Shown here one piece after another: positions 16,188-24,711 of a stretch of DNA of 64,000 nucleotides. Source of the stretch: Butyricicoccus sp. Marseille-Q5471 (GTDB lineage Bacteria > Bacillota > Clostridia > Oscillospirales > Butyricicoccaceae); NCBI RefSeq assembly GCF_951230135.1, contig NZ_CATNVC010000004.1, positions 62,001 through 126,000 on the forward strand, written 5' to 3'. Position 1 is the first letter of the stretch, and each line of letters opens with the position of its first letter. Position numbers and translations under genes: made by a program. Under the pieces are notes generated by a model. It was not told where the DNA came from, did no database searches, and saw only the letters and a list, made by a program, of their open reading frames with translations.

Positions 16188-16376
16188 TTATTTCCCGCGC
16201 TGCACCATCACAGCGACCTGCTCACGCCTGGCATAGGACTGAGGCGCTGTACCATCTGTTATGCCGTTTTCCTTGGCTTGTGAGAGTTCAGCCTTTGCCC
16301 AATCGCTTGCTGGTAGCTGTTCACGCTCAGCTTTATACTTTTGCATCTATGCTTTGAATTGTTCGTATGTCACCAT
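16188..16376 (-). pseudogene. Remnant of a short phage-type lysis-module protein with in-frame TAG
   Basis: Reading from ATG 16376 (GGAGG upstream) gives MVTYEQFKA, then a TAG at 16347-16349. After MQKYKAEREQ the frame continues with DWAKAELSQAKENGITDGT and ends REQVAVMVQRGK at 16188. The WAK.....A...GITDGT....REQ pattern is what I know from the short tails of phage endolysin/holin-region proteins in Clostridia. A 52-codon frame starting at 16346 is intact, so a shortened protein is possible, but a broken gene is more likely. Confidence 0.55.
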
Positions 16377-16424
16377 TTTATCGACCTCCGGTTGTGCATT
16401 GAAATCTGTCCATGCCTGCGAATC

Positions 16425-16906
16425 TCACACCCACGGTTTCGGGCAGGCTTTATGCGTTGCGTCATAGTGTCGACAGACACGTGCTGTAGGAATATCGTGA
16501 TGAAAGTCAACATCCATGCCATCACGCAAACCTATAATATATGTAGCGGTGTCAACTTGATTAATGGTTTTAGTAGCTGACCGTATACCTGTAGCACAAA
16601 CAATATCTGATGCAAAGTCACGCTCAAATGCCAACAATCCTGATGTCAACAATCTTTTCATTTTTGCCGCACTAGCTTTAAATTGCGTGTTGGTACTATG
16701 CCGAGAACTGAAACACCCTTCAAATATGTTGTATTGTTCCATATCCGCTACCAGTTCCTGCAAATCTTCATACTCGATGTTTTCCAGAATCATTTCGCGA
16801 TACTTTTCACGTTCCTCTGCCCTGTCTGCTACGTCCTCATCCATCGCATCAGCGTCGCTTTGCCTTAAGGGACAACGCTGTGTTTTTGAGGTGATGATTT
16901 GCCATC
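16425..16906 (-). pseudogene. Fragment of a DUF6017-type replication initiator from an integrative element
   Basis: The open part (start 16844) reads EEREKYREMILENIEYEDL, which matches the junction into the DUF6017 domain of RepA-like replication initiators of Firmicutes conjugative elements. In-frame sequence upstream to about 16906 (SKTQRCPLRQSDADAMDEDV) looks like the linker before that domain, with a stop immediately before it. Nothing past residue 35 resembles the family, so most of the domain has been lost or replaced. The primase-like N-terminus is absent. It lies beside a broken integrase. Confidence 0.5.
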
Positions 16907-16924
16907 ACCGTATAGCCGTGTGTC

Positions 16925-17496
16925 TTATTGATTCGAAAAACTGCCATTACAGCTGCTCCCCAACAGACGGGATACGCTATATACGTCGCTGCCATTTTGC
17001 AGTTGGCACTGTGCAAAATAGTGCCTGCATGTATGCGGTGAGCAACAGATATTCTTTCTCACTTTCGCAGTTTCTCCTGCCATCCTGACCACGCGCTCAA
17101 CAGCCACAACTGTTAACGGCTTGCCCGTGCAGGACAGAAAAAGAGGATCCGGTATTTGCTTGAACTCGAAGAAGCCTTGATGAAGTGTGTAATACCGCAG
17201 TAACACCTTAGCCATGTGCGGGCTTTTGGCCACGAAGCGTTCCTTGTTGCCTTTGCCCATGATGTGGATATTATCATTGAATACATCTGCATTTTTCAAG
17301 TCACATGGCTCACTGCATTTCCAAGATGAATTTTGATGTGCACAGCTTTTACATGCTCCACCTCTTCTATGCCGCTGACCTCCAGAAATTTAATCAGCAG
17401 CTCATTCCTGTTCCGATATGATTTGATCGTTTTTGGGGAATAGCTTCTCACCTCGCAGTCGATCAAAAATTCGTCCAGCGCCGCTTTCATTTGCAT
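16925..17496 (-). pseudogene. Tyrosine recombinase (integrase), internally deleted and frameshifted
   Basis: The first frame (17496 to about 17320) encodes the N-terminal core-binding start: ALDEFLIDCEVRSYSPKTIK and NELLIKFLEVSGIEEVEHVK. After a junction near 17315 another frame resumes with SEPCDLKNADVFNDNIHIMGKGNKER and continues to CSPHTCRHYFAQCQLQNGSDVY. That keeps the HxxR box, but roughly 100 residues with the first catalytic Arg are missing. The end (LLGSSCNGSFSNQ) lacks the active-site Tyr. The element that carried it can no longer be mobilised by this enzyme. Confidence 0.85.
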
Positions 17497-17543
17497 AAAA
17501 AATAGCCTCCTCGCGTGTTAGCAACAACACACAAAGAGGCTAA
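17497..17543 (-). terminator. Terminator downstream of yebC
   Basis: On the minus strand TAGCCTC / GAGGCTA encloses a GTGTGTT / AACACGC inner stem, followed by TTTTTT. It probably ends the yebC transcript. Confidence 0.65.
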
Positions 17544-17693
17544 AGTACAACATACAAACCGGCAATCATCGCTCACGAAAAACCGCGGAAATGCTTGTTA
17601 TAGCTTGCCTGTCGTAGAATCATCGTTCAATTTAAAGCAGTCCAAAGAGTTATGAAAACTCGACTTTTTTTACAAGGAAACAGCTATTTAAGC

Positions 17694-18437
17694 TTATCCC
17701 TCGTAATCGTCCTCATTCTCCCAGTTATGCCAAACGGCCTGCACGTCATCGTTGTCCTCGAGGTTGTCGAGAAGCTTGCGCATCTTGGCCATGTCGTCCG
17801 TGCTTTCGATGGTGATGTAGTTCTGCGGTACCATCTCAATCTCGGCCTCGGCAAAGGAATACCCCAGCGTTTCGAGCGCTTCACGCACGACAGAGAACTC
17901 CTCCGGTGCGGTGTAAATCTCAAAGGTGTCCTCGTCAGCCTGGAAATCCTCCGCGCCGGCTTCCAGCGCCTGCATCATAACGGTATCCTCGTCCAGATCG
18001 CCGCGCTCAATGAGAATGACGCCCTTCTTATCAAACTGCCACGATACGCAGCCCGAAGCGCCCAGACCCGCGCCGTACTTGTCAAACAGGTGGCGCACAT
18101 CGGCGACGGTACGGTTTTTGTTATCAGTCAGCGTTTCCACAACGACCGCAACACCGGCAACACCGTAGCCCTCGTAGTTGTTTGCCTCGAAATCAACGCT
18201 GCCCGCAGCGCCCGAGTACTTGTCAAGCGTGCGCTTGATGTTATCGTTGGGCATATTGTTGGCCTTGGCCTTGGCGACAACGTCGCGCAGACGAGAGTTG
18301 TTGTCCGGATTGGCCGAGCCGCCCTCTTTAATCGCAATCGCAAGCTCACGGCCGATTTTGGTGAAAATCTTGGCGCGCTTTGCATCGTTTGCACCCTTGC
18401 GCTTGGCGATATTGTGGAACTTAGAATGTCCCGACAT
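17694..18437 (-). CDS. yebC: YebC/PmpR family regulator-translation factor
   Basis: The 247-residue protein matches the YebC family along its whole length: N-terminal MSGHSKFHNIAKRKGAND, PNDNIKRTLDK (about 73-83), EGYGVAGVAVVVETLTDN, and the C-terminal VPQNYITI followed by an acidic tail. Family members act as DNA-binding regulators or as ribosome-associated factors that relieve stalling at proline-rich stretches. Which applies here cannot be told from sequence. The usual ruvC neighbour is absent. The ATG has AAGAAGGAAATTC upstream, and the gene appears monocistronic. Confidence 0.93.
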   Translation of the reverse strand: MSGHSKFHNIAKRKGANDAKRAKIFTKIGRELAIAIKEGGSANPDNNSRLRDVVAKAKANNMPNDNIKRTLDKYSGAAGSVDFEANNYEGYGVAGVAVVVETLTDNKNRTVADVRHLFDKYGAGLGASGCVSWQFDKKGVILIERGDLDEDTVMMQALEAGAEDFQADEDTFEIYTAPEEFSVVREALETLGYSFAEAEIEMVPQNYITIESTDDMAKMRKLLDNLEDNDDVQAVWHNWENEDDYEG

Positions 18438-18544
18438 GGTGAATTTCCTTCTTTCTATGCAGATTCAATCATAACAAATTCAGGAGCACGTGAAAGTGCA
18501 TAATAATTTTATCAAAAAAATTCTAATTTCGCAAGGGGTCCCAT

Positions 18545-18574
18545 GCATATTTTGCTGGAAGCGCGTCCATAATA
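18545..18574 (+). promoter_or_regulatory. Sigma-G (forespore) type promoter for the Q/N-rich micro-protein
   Basis: GCATA (18545-18549), an 18-base spacer and CATAATA (18568-18574) match the B. subtilis sigma-G consensus gHATR-N18-CATWMTA at every defined position. The predicted start is near 18581, 25 bases before the ATG of the gene at 18606. The assignment rests on motif match and spacing. Confidence 0.65.
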
Positions 18575-18605
18575 GTCTCGAAATCCAATAAAGAGGTGAA
18601 TTATT

Positions 18606-18722
18606 ATGGGTAAGCAGAACCAGAACCAGCAGCAGAACCAGCAGAATTCTCAGAGCCAGCAGAATTCTCAGAATCAGAATCAGCAGAACAGCCAGAACAA
18701 GAAGAAGGATCAGCAGTTTTAA
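18606..18722 (+). CDS. 38-residue Q/N/S-rich low-complexity protein, candidate spore protein
   Basis: The protein starts MGKQNQNQQQNQQNSQS and ends NKKKDQQF. It is almost entirely Gln, Asn and Ser with a Lys-rich tail, and contains QNSQ-type repeats. The ATG has a strong AGAGGTGA site nine bases ahead. A sigma-G-like promoter precedes it and a perfect 16-bp terminator follows, so this is a self-contained expressed unit. Gamma-type small acid-soluble spore proteins are also short and rich in Q/N, but their typical repeat sequence is not present, so I do not assign that family. The two QQNSQ-encoding stretches are near-identical DNA (CAGCAGAATTCTCAG), suggesting repeat expansion. Confidence 0.75.
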   Translation: MGKQNQNQQQNQQNSQSQQNSQNQNQQNSQNKKKDQQF

Positions 18723-18736
18723 CTGACTGTGCTGCT

Positions 18737-18778
18737 GAAGAGCCGTCGGAACGTCCGTTCCGACGGCTCTTCCCTTTT
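18737..18778 (+). terminator. Terminator after the Q/N-rich gene
   Basis: GAAGAGCCGTCGGAAC / GTTCCGACGGCTCTTC is a perfect 16-bp stem with a four-base loop, followed by CCTTTT. Confidence 0.88.
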
Positions 18779-18855
18779 GCACCGTAAACGACAGCGGTTG
18801 CACCGGGATACGGTATAATGCTATAATAACAGTAAAATCCAAAGGAGCGGCACAT

Positions 18856-20691
18856 ATGACAGCGCAGGATATTTTAAAACAGTATTTCGGCTATTCCGCA
18901 TTTCGTCCGGGGCAGGACGCGCTGGTTTCACACATTCTCGAGGGGCGCGATACCCTTGGCATCATGCCAACCGGCGCGGGAAAGTCAATCTGCTATCAGG
19001 TGCCCGCTCTGGCTTTTTCGGGACTGACGCTCGTCATTTCGCCGCTGATTTCGCTGATGAAGGATCAGGTCGGCGCGCTGCACGAGTCGGGCGTCGCCGC
19101 GGCATACTTAAACAGCGCGCTCTCCGCCCCTGAAATGCGCGAGGTAATCGCGAACGCACGGGAAGGTCGCTACAAGCTGCTTTACATCGCGCCCGAGCGG
19201 CTGACTACCCCCGACTTTCTCGATTTCGCATGCCAAACCGAGATTTCCATGGTTACAATCGACGAAGCGCACTGTATTTCACAGTGGGGACAGGATTTTC
19301 GACCGAGCTACCTGAAAATCCTTGATTTTCTCCGCCTGCTGCCGCACCGACCGCTGGTTTCGGCCTTCACAGCGACCGCAACCGCCGCCGTGCGGGACGA
19401 CGTCATCCGTGCCCTCGGGCTGCGCGAGCCCTTTGTGCTGACCACGGGTTTTGACCGTCCCAACCTCTATTTCTCGGTCGAGCAGCCCTCGTCCAAACCG
19501 CAGGCACTGCTGCGCCTGCTCGCTGTGCGGACGGGCAAAAGCGGTATCGTCTACTGCGCCACGCGCAAGACGGTCGAGGACGTGTGCGATATGCTGCGCA
19601 TCAAGGGACTCGGCGCGACACGCTATCACGCCGGTCTGCCCGCCGAAGAGCGGCAGCGCAATCAGGATGATTTCCTGTACGACCGCGCCCCTGTCATGGT
19701 GGCGACCAATGCCTTCGGCATGGGCATCGACAAATCAAATGTGTCGTTTGTCGTTCATTATAATATGCCGAAAAACATGGAAAGCTATTATCAGGAGGCC
19801 GGCCGCGCGGGGCGTGACGGCGAAGCCGCCGACTGTATCCTGCTGTACAGCCCGCAGGACGTGCGCACGGGACAGTTTCTGATTGAGCGCAGTCACGAAG
19901 CTGCCGACGAGCAGGTCGACCCCGAAACACGGCGGGCACTGATCGACCGCGATTTGGAGCGATTGCGGCAGATGACTTTCTATTCGACGACAACCGAGTG
20001 CCTGCGGCGGTTCATTCTGCAATATTTCGGCGAAAGTGCGGCGGTGTCCTGCGGGCACTGCGGCAACTGCGACACCACCTTCGAAGAGATTGACGCAACG
20101 GTTGACGCGCAGAAAATCCTGTCCTGTATCTACCGGCTCGACGAGCGACGGCTGCATTTCGGCAAGGCGATTGTGTCGAGCGTGCTGTGCGGCGGCAAGA
20201 CCGAAAAAATCGAGCAGTTCGGATTGGACACGCTCTCGACCTACGGCATCATGCAGGACGCGACCGCCGCGCGCGTGCGGCAGCTGATTGACGTGCTGCT
20301 CGAGCGCGGTTATCTGCTGAGCGACCCCGAACGGTTCAACGCGCTGTTCCTGACCGCATCCGGCAACGCACTGATGCGCGGGCGGGATACCTTCGTCATC
20401 AAGCTGCCGCGCGAGAAAAAAGCCGCCCCGGCCAAGGGCGGCAAGGGCGGCGCGGCAATTGCCGGAGACGAAGCGTTGTTCGACCGTCTGCGCACGGTGC
20501 GCGCACGGCTGGCAGAGCAAGCGCATGTGCCGCCCTATGTCATTTTCTCCAACGCCACACTCGCCGATATGGCAGCGCGGCAGCCGATTACTGAATTTGA
20601 GTTCCTCGAAGTACGCGGCGTGGGCGAAGCAAAGGCCAACCGCTACGGAGAAATTTTCCTCGAGGAAATCAAATCCTATCTGCGGAGCTGA
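18856..20691 (+). CDS. recQ: ATP-dependent DNA helicase RecQ
   Basis: The 611-residue protein is a full-length 3'-5' RecQ helicase for recombination and fork repair. Walker A is MPTGAGKSICYQ (about 38-49), Walker B is TIDEAHCISQWG (about 138-149), and the helicase C-terminal motif is NAFGMGIDKSNVSFVVHYNMPK. The zinc domain has C-RRF..QYFGE..AVSCGHCGNC (about 375-402). A winged helix follows, then a C-terminal HRDC domain (about 540-605). The aromatic-rich loop reads SQWGQDFRPSY, with Gln where E. coli has His. The ATG has AAAGGAG upstream. It converges on the MerR gene with a four-base gap. Confidence 0.95.
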   Translation: MTAQDILKQYFGYSAFRPGQDALVSHILEGRDTLGIMPTGAGKSICYQVPALAFSGLTLVISPLISLMKDQVGALHESGVAAAYLNSALSAPEMREVIANAREGRYKLLYIAPERLTTPDFLDFACQTEISMVTIDEAHCISQWGQDFRPSYLKILDFLRLLPHRPLVSAFTATATAAVRDDVIRALGLREPFVLTTGFDRPNLYFSVEQPSSKPQALLRLLAVRTGKSGIVYCATRKTVEDVCDMLRIKGLGATRYHAGLPAEERQRNQDDFLYDRAPVMVATNAFGMGIDKSNVSFVVHYNMPKNMESYYQEAGRAGRDGEAADCILLYSPQDVRTGQFLIERSHEAADEQVDPETRRALIDRDLERLRQMTFYSTTTECLRRFILQYFGESAAVSCGHCGNCDTTFEEIDATVDAQKILSCIYRLDERRLHFGKAIVSSVLCGGKTEKIEQFGLDTLSTYGIMQDATAARVRQLIDVLLERGYLLSDPERFNALFLTASGNALMRGRDTFVIKLPREKKAAPAKGGKGGAAIAGDEALFDRLRTVRARLAEQAHVPPYVIFSNATLADMAARQPITEFEFLEVRGVGEAKANRYGEIFLEEIKSYLRS

Positions 20692-20695
20692 CGCA

Positions 20696-21451
20696 TCAGG
20701 CGAAAAACAGCACCGCATCCTGCAGAAACTTTGCGCATCCGGCAACATTTCGGTCATAATATGCGGTAAATCGCGCATCCTGAACATAACCCTGTGTCAG
20801 TCCCTTATGGGCTTCAGCGGAGTATTGCGGCCACGTATAGCACAGCCACTCACGGTGCTTTTCGACAATGCTGCGGCCCGCATCGCTCGTCGGCCGCTCG
20901 CCCGCGCGGACGGCCTGCTCCAAATCGTGCCGAATTTCGGCCTCGAGGGCTTGGAAACGCCCATAATCCGCCCGGCTCAGCCCCAGCATGCGCGCGTTGG
21001 ATTCCTCCATCGCCGCGTCACCGTATTTTGCGCGTGTCTCCGCGCCGTATGCCTCTTCATTCTCGCGCACCATACGCGCTTTGAAGGCTTCAAACTTCTC
21101 TGTATCACTCATTTTGGCTCCTCCTTCCAAGGATAAAAGCGTTTTTTGTACGGTTTCAATCAGCAGTTTAGTCTGCGTCTGCCGTGCACGCAGCGCCGCC
21201 AAATGGCTCTCAAGCGCCTGCCTGCGGTCGAAATCATCCGCCTGCACGATGCGGGCAATCTCGGCAAGCGGCAGATCGAGCGCGCGGTAAAACAAAATCT
21301 GCTGCAGCAGATCAACCTCTTCCGCGCCGTACAGGCGGCATCCTGCGCGGCTTGTGCCCACGGGCTTTAACAGTCCGATTTGGTCGTAATACCGCAGTGT
21401 ACGTGTGCTCACTCCGGCGAGCCGCGCCAGTTTGTCAATGCTGTATTCCAT
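20696..21451 (-). CDS. MerR family regulator with TipAS-type ligand domain
   Basis: The 251-residue protein has a MerR winged-helix domain (about 1-70: YSIDKLARLAGVSTRTLRYYDQIGLL), a coiled-coil dimerisation helix (about 75-105), and a C-terminal helical domain like TipAS (about 120-250: FEAFKARMVRENEEAYG, then WLCYTWPQYSAEAHKGLTQGY and YDRNVAGCAKFL). TipA-type activators bind structurally diverse peptide antibiotics or other hydrophobic ligands and activate promoters with long spacers. I chose ATG 21451 for its GGGAGGG site. Its own promoter has a 19-bp spacer with a dyad. No drug-resistance gene is adjacent; the sugar kinase next door is divergent and shares the intergenic region. Confidence 0.9.
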   Translation of the reverse strand: MEYSIDKLARLAGVSTRTLRYYDQIGLLKPVGTSRAGCRLYGAEEVDLLQQILFYRALDLPLAEIARIVQADDFDRRQALESHLAALRARQTQTKLLIETVQKTLLSLEGGAKMSDTEKFEAFKARMVRENEEAYGAETRAKYGDAAMEESNARMLGLSRADYGRFQALEAEIRHDLEQAVRAGERPTSDAGRSIVEKHREWLCYTWPQYSAEAHKGLTQGYVQDARFTAYYDRNVAGCAKFLQDAVLFFA

Positions 21452-21475
21452 TTGGCTTTCCCTCCCTGCAAGCAC

Positions 21476-21506
21476 AGTATAACCGTTGACGCTGCGTCAA
21501 TGTCAA
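21476..21506 (-). promoter_or_regulatory. MerR-type promoter with 19-bp spacer and operator dyad
   Basis: On the minus strand, -35 TTGACA (21501-21506) and -10 TATACT (21476-21481) are separated by 19 bases. The spacer contains the perfect dyad TTGACGC-A-GCGTCAA (21486-21500). Over-long spacers with a central dyad are characteristic of MerR-activated promoters. Confidence 0.85.
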
Positions 21507-21544
21507 CCGTTTTTTTGAATTTTTTCTTCCGAAAGGCCGATTTT

Positions 21545-22471
21545 ATGATTTACACCGTCACGCTCAACCCTTCGCTCGACTACATCGTACATACCGACTG
21601 TCTCGCGCTCGGCGCACTCAATCGGACGCACGACGAACGGCTCTATCCGGGTGGTAAGGGCATTAATGTTTCGCTGATGCTGGCGCGGCTCGGCCTGCCC
21701 ACATGCGCGCTCGGCTTTGCGGCGGGACTGACCGGACAGATGTTCAGCGAGCTGCTTGCGGAAACCGGCATCGCATCGGATTTCATCGCACTGGACTGTG
21801 GCATGACGCGTATCAACGTCAAAATCAAGTCGGCCGCCGAAAGCGAGCTGAACGCCGCCGGCCCGGAGGTTTCCGCCAAAGCGCTGCGGGCGCTCGAACA
21901 AAAACTCGGCGGACTGTGCACCGGCGACACGCTTGTACTGTCCGGTTCGGTGCCGCAGGGTGTGCCCTGCGATATTTACGCCCGCCTTGCCCACCGCGCG
22001 GCGCAGGCAGGCGCGTTCGCCGTCGTGGACGCGGCGGGACAGGCGCTTGCGGACGCACTGACCGAACACCCATTCCTCATCAAACCCAATCTGGACGAGC
22101 TGCGCGGCCTGACCGGCTGCACGCCGCACTCGCTGGACCATCTGGTCGAGTCGGTGCGCGGCTTGCAGCAGCAGGGCGCGCAGAATGTGCTTGTCTCGCT
22201 CGCGGGCGAGGGCGCGGTGCTCGTCCCCTGCGAGGGGAAAGCGCTGACCATCCCCGCACCGCATGGCAGGGTGCGCAATTCGGTCGGCGCGGGCGACTGC
22301 ATGGTCGCGGGTTTTCTGTCCGGACTGTACCAAACGCGCGAATTTCCGACCGCGCTGCAGGCCGCCGTCGCCGCGGGCAGCGCCTCTGCTTTCTCCGATT
22401 GGCTGCCCACCGAAGAAGAGGTCTGTGCGCAGCTTGTGCGCACCATACTGCCTGCCACGCTGCACGCATGA
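21545..22471 (+). CDS. PfkB family hexose-phosphate kinase, 1-phosphofructokinase type
   Basis: This 308-residue kinase of the PfkB/ribokinase family is closest in pattern to 1-phosphofructokinase and tagatose-6-phosphate kinase: N-terminal YTVTLNPSLDYIV, the substrate motif PGGKGINVSLMLARLG (about 37-52), KPNLDELRGLTG, and the catalytic NSVGAGDCMVAGF (about 253-265, Asp base). It would make fructose-1,6-bisphosphate. No fruA or fruR lies beside it, so the FruK assignment is uncertain. The ATG 21545 follows a GAAAGGCCGA site. An upstream in-frame extension overlaps the MerR promoter and was rejected. Confidence 0.82.
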   Translation: MIYTVTLNPSLDYIVHTDCLALGALNRTHDERLYPGGKGINVSLMLARLGLPTCALGFAAGLTGQMFSELLAETGIASDFIALDCGMTRINVKIKSAAESELNAAGPEVSAKALRALEQKLGGLCTGDTLVLSGSVPQGVPCDIYARLAHRAAQAGAFAVVDAAGQALADALTEHPFLIKPNLDELRGLTGCTPHSLDHLVESVRGLQQQGAQNVLVSLAGEGAVLVPCEGKALTIPAPHGRVRNSVGAGDCMVAGFLSGLYQTREFPTALQAAVAAGSASAFSDWLPTEEEVCAQLVRTILPATLHA

Positions 22472-22545
22472 TTCATACGTTTCTTGTTTGAATTGCAGTT
22501 TTATGATATACTATATCCTCACAACGGAGAAAGAGAGGGGATTTT

Positions 22546-23397
22546 ATGAGTAATACCCGTATTTGGATTACGGGCTCGAGCGGCCGTCTGGGCTCGGCGC
22601 TGCGCCGCTTGCTCGACTGTGTGGAATGCCGCATTCTGGTGAGTGATGACGACGTTCCGGTCGGAGACAGTGCGGCGGTCAACCACTTTGCGGATGTCAG
22701 CCATCCGGATGTCATCATCAACTGCGCCGGCCTGACCGACGTGCATCTGTGCGAAAGCGATCCGGAGCTTGCCTACAAAACCAATGCGCTGGGCGCGCGC
22801 AACCTTGCCGTGGCCGCCCGTCGGCTGGATGCAAAGCTCATCCAGATTTCGACCGATGATGTATTTGAAGGCCTTGGCACAAAGCCTTTGCATGAGTTTC
22901 TTGAGCCGCATCCGACCACCATCTACGGCAAGAGCAAGTACGCGGGTGAATGTCTGGTACGCGAGCTCACGGACAAGCACGTGATTGTGCGTTCCTCGTG
23001 GATTTACGGCGCGGGCACGAATGATTTCGTCGATCAGGTACTTGCAGCCGCGCGGAATGGACAACCCATCTGTCTGCCGGGCGACGAAATTTCCTCCCCG
23101 ACCAGTGCCGACGCGCTTGCGGACTTCATCCAAAAGCTGATTTACACCCGTGAATACGGTGTTTATCACGCTTCCTGCACCGGCTCATGCTCCCGCGCGG
23201 AGTTTGCGCGCGAGATTCTGCGCCTTGCGGGTTACGACGATGTGTCCGTTGAATCGACCATTGCCGGCGAAACGCTGCGGCCGCGCTTTACGCTGCTCGA
23301 TAATATGATGATGCGCATGACAGAACTGCATCAAATGCCCGACTGGAAGGACGCACTGAGCGTCTATCTCGCGGGACGGAAGGAGGGCAAAGCGTGA
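22546..23397 (+). CDS. RmlD-like dTDP-4-dehydrorhamnose reductase family protein
   Basis: The 283-residue short-chain reductase-like protein has the Rossmann motif ITGSSGRLGSAL (about 8-19), NCAGLTDVHLCE, the ISTDDVFEG strand and the catalytic YGKSKYAGE (Y-x3-K, about 126-134), then RSSWIYG. RmlD reduces dTDP-4-keto-rhamnose to dTDP-rhamnose for cell-surface polysaccharides. RmlA, B and C are not nearby, and the Asp pair where most members have TDYVF (here TDDVF) is unusual, so the substrate is unproven. The ATG has AGAGAGGGGAT upstream. Its last codon overlaps the transporter start. Confidence 0.78.
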   Translation: MSNTRIWITGSSGRLGSALRRLLDCVECRILVSDDDVPVGDSAAVNHFADVSHPDVIINCAGLTDVHLCESDPELAYKTNALGARNLAVAARRLDAKLIQISTDDVFEGLGTKPLHEFLEPHPTTIYGKSKYAGECLVRELTDKHVIVRSSWIYGAGTNDFVDQVLAAARNGQPICLPGDEISSPTSADALADFIQKLIYTREYGVYHASCTGSCSRAEFAREILRLAGYDDVSVESTIAGETLRPRFTLLDNMMMRMTELHQMPDWKDALSVYLAGRKEGKA

Positions 23398-24665
23398 CGA
23401 AAGCGAAACGAAAGCTCGGTTTGACCACGAAAATCTTTATTGCCCTGCTGCTTGGTGCGGTTACCGGCACGCTGCTGCACTATTTTGCGCCAAGCAACGC
23501 CTTTTTTGATGATATTTTGGTAAACGGCTTCTTCTATGTCATCGGTCAGGGCTTCCTCCGGCTGATGCAGATGCTGGTCGTACCGTTGGTGCTGTGCTCG
23601 CTCGTCTGCGGCGCGGCCGCCATCGGCGATACCAAGACGCTCGGCAAGGTCGGTGTGCGCACGGTTGTTTTCTACCTGTTTACAACCGCGCTGGCCATTT
23701 GCGTCGCGCTGGGCGTTGCAAAGCTGATTAATCCCGGCGTAGGCATGGATTTATCGGCACTCGAGACTACTGAAACCGCCGTTACCGCCCAGCAGTCGAT
23801 GGCGGAAACGCTGTTGGATATCATCCCGAAAAATCCGTTCAGCTCATTGGCAAGCGGCAACATGCTGCAAATCATCGTATTTGCAATTATCATCGGCATC
23901 ATTCTCGCCAAGCTGCAGGACAAGACGCAGCTCATTCACAACTTTTTTCAGCAGGGCAACGACATCATGATGGAAATGACGATGATGGTCATGTCTCTTG
24001 CGCCGATCGGTGTATTCTGCCTGATTGCAAAAACCTTCTCGGGCATGGGTTTTGACGCATTTCGCCCGCTGCTCAAGTATATGGGCGCGGTGCTGCTCGC
24101 GCTGATGATTCAGTGCTTCGGTTCGTATCAGGTGCTGCTTAAGGCCTTTACGGGACTCAATCCGATCAAATTCGTCAAGAAATTCCTGCCCGTCATGGGC
24201 TTTGCTTTCTCGACGGCGACCTCGAATGCGACTATTCCGCTTTCGATTGACACGCTGGAGCGCAAAATGGGCGTTTCGCGCCGCATTTCGTCGTTCACCA
24301 TCCCGCTCGGTGCAACGATTAACATGGATGGCACTTCAATCATGCAGGGCGTTGCCGTCGTATTCATCGCGCAGGCGTATGGCATTGCGCTGACACCGGC
24401 GGACTATTTAACCGTTATTGCCACCGCGACGCTCGCGTCCATAGGCACGGCAGGCGTGCCGTCGGTCGGACTGGTCACACTGTCGATGGTGCTGGCCTCG
24501 GTCGGTCTGCCGATTGAGGGCATCGGCTTTATCATGGGCATCGACCGCATTCTGGATATGACGCGTACCGCAGTCAACATCACGGGTGACGCGGTGTGCA
24601 CAACGATTGTCGCCAGCCAAAACCAAGCGCTCGATCGTGACGTTTTTAACGCCGAAAGCGTTTAA
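23394..24665 (+). CDS. Dicarboxylate/amino acid:cation symporter (DAACS family)
   Basis: The 423-residue protein has eight membrane helices plus two re-entrant hairpins, the glutamate-transporter fold. Signatures are TATSNATIPLSI (about 276-287), LGATINMDGTSIMQG (about 303-317) and ATLASIGTAGVPSVG (about 344-358). These form the sodium and substrate sites for aspartate, glutamate or C4-dicarboxylates. It starts at GTG 23394, overlapping the RmlD-like stop by four bases, with GGAGGG upstream. The functional link to the reductase is not obvious. Confidence 0.92.
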   Translation: MTKAKRKLGLTTKIFIALLLGAVTGTLLHYFAPSNAFFDDILVNGFFYVIGQGFLRLMQMLVVPLVLCSLVCGAAAIGDTKTLGKVGVRTVVFYLFTTALAICVALGVAKLINPGVGMDLSALETTETAVTAQQSMAETLLDIIPKNPFSSLASGNMLQIIVFAIIIGIILAKLQDKTQLIHNFFQQGNDIMMEMTMMVMSLAPIGVFCLIAKTFSGMGFDAFRPLLKYMGAVLLALMIQCFGSYQVLLKAFTGLNPIKFVKKFLPVMGFAFSTATSNATIPLSIDTLERKMGVSRRISSFTIPLGATINMDGTSIMQGVAVVFIAQAYGIALTPADYLTVIATATLASIGTAGVPSVGLVTLSMVLASVGLPIEGIGFIMGIDRILDMTRTAVNITGDAVCTTIVASQNQALDRDVFNAESV

Positions 24666-24669
24666 GCGG

Positions 24670-24711
24670 ACAGACCTATCGCAGAAAGTTGACTTTCTGC
24701 GGTAGGTCTGT
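24670..24711 (+). terminator. Terminator after the symporter, sharing bases with the tRNA promoter
   Basis: ACAGACCTATCGCAGAAAG pairs with CTTTCTGCGGTAGGTCTGT (one G-T pair) around a TTGA loop. The loop and 3' arm also contain the -35 box and spacer of the tRNA-Leu promoter. Confidence 0.7.

Noticed and set aside
18856-20691. Gln in the RecQ aromatic-rich loop as a sign of inactivation
   Set aside because: All helicase motifs, the zinc domain and HRDC are intact, and I recall the same residue in other clostridial RecQ proteins.
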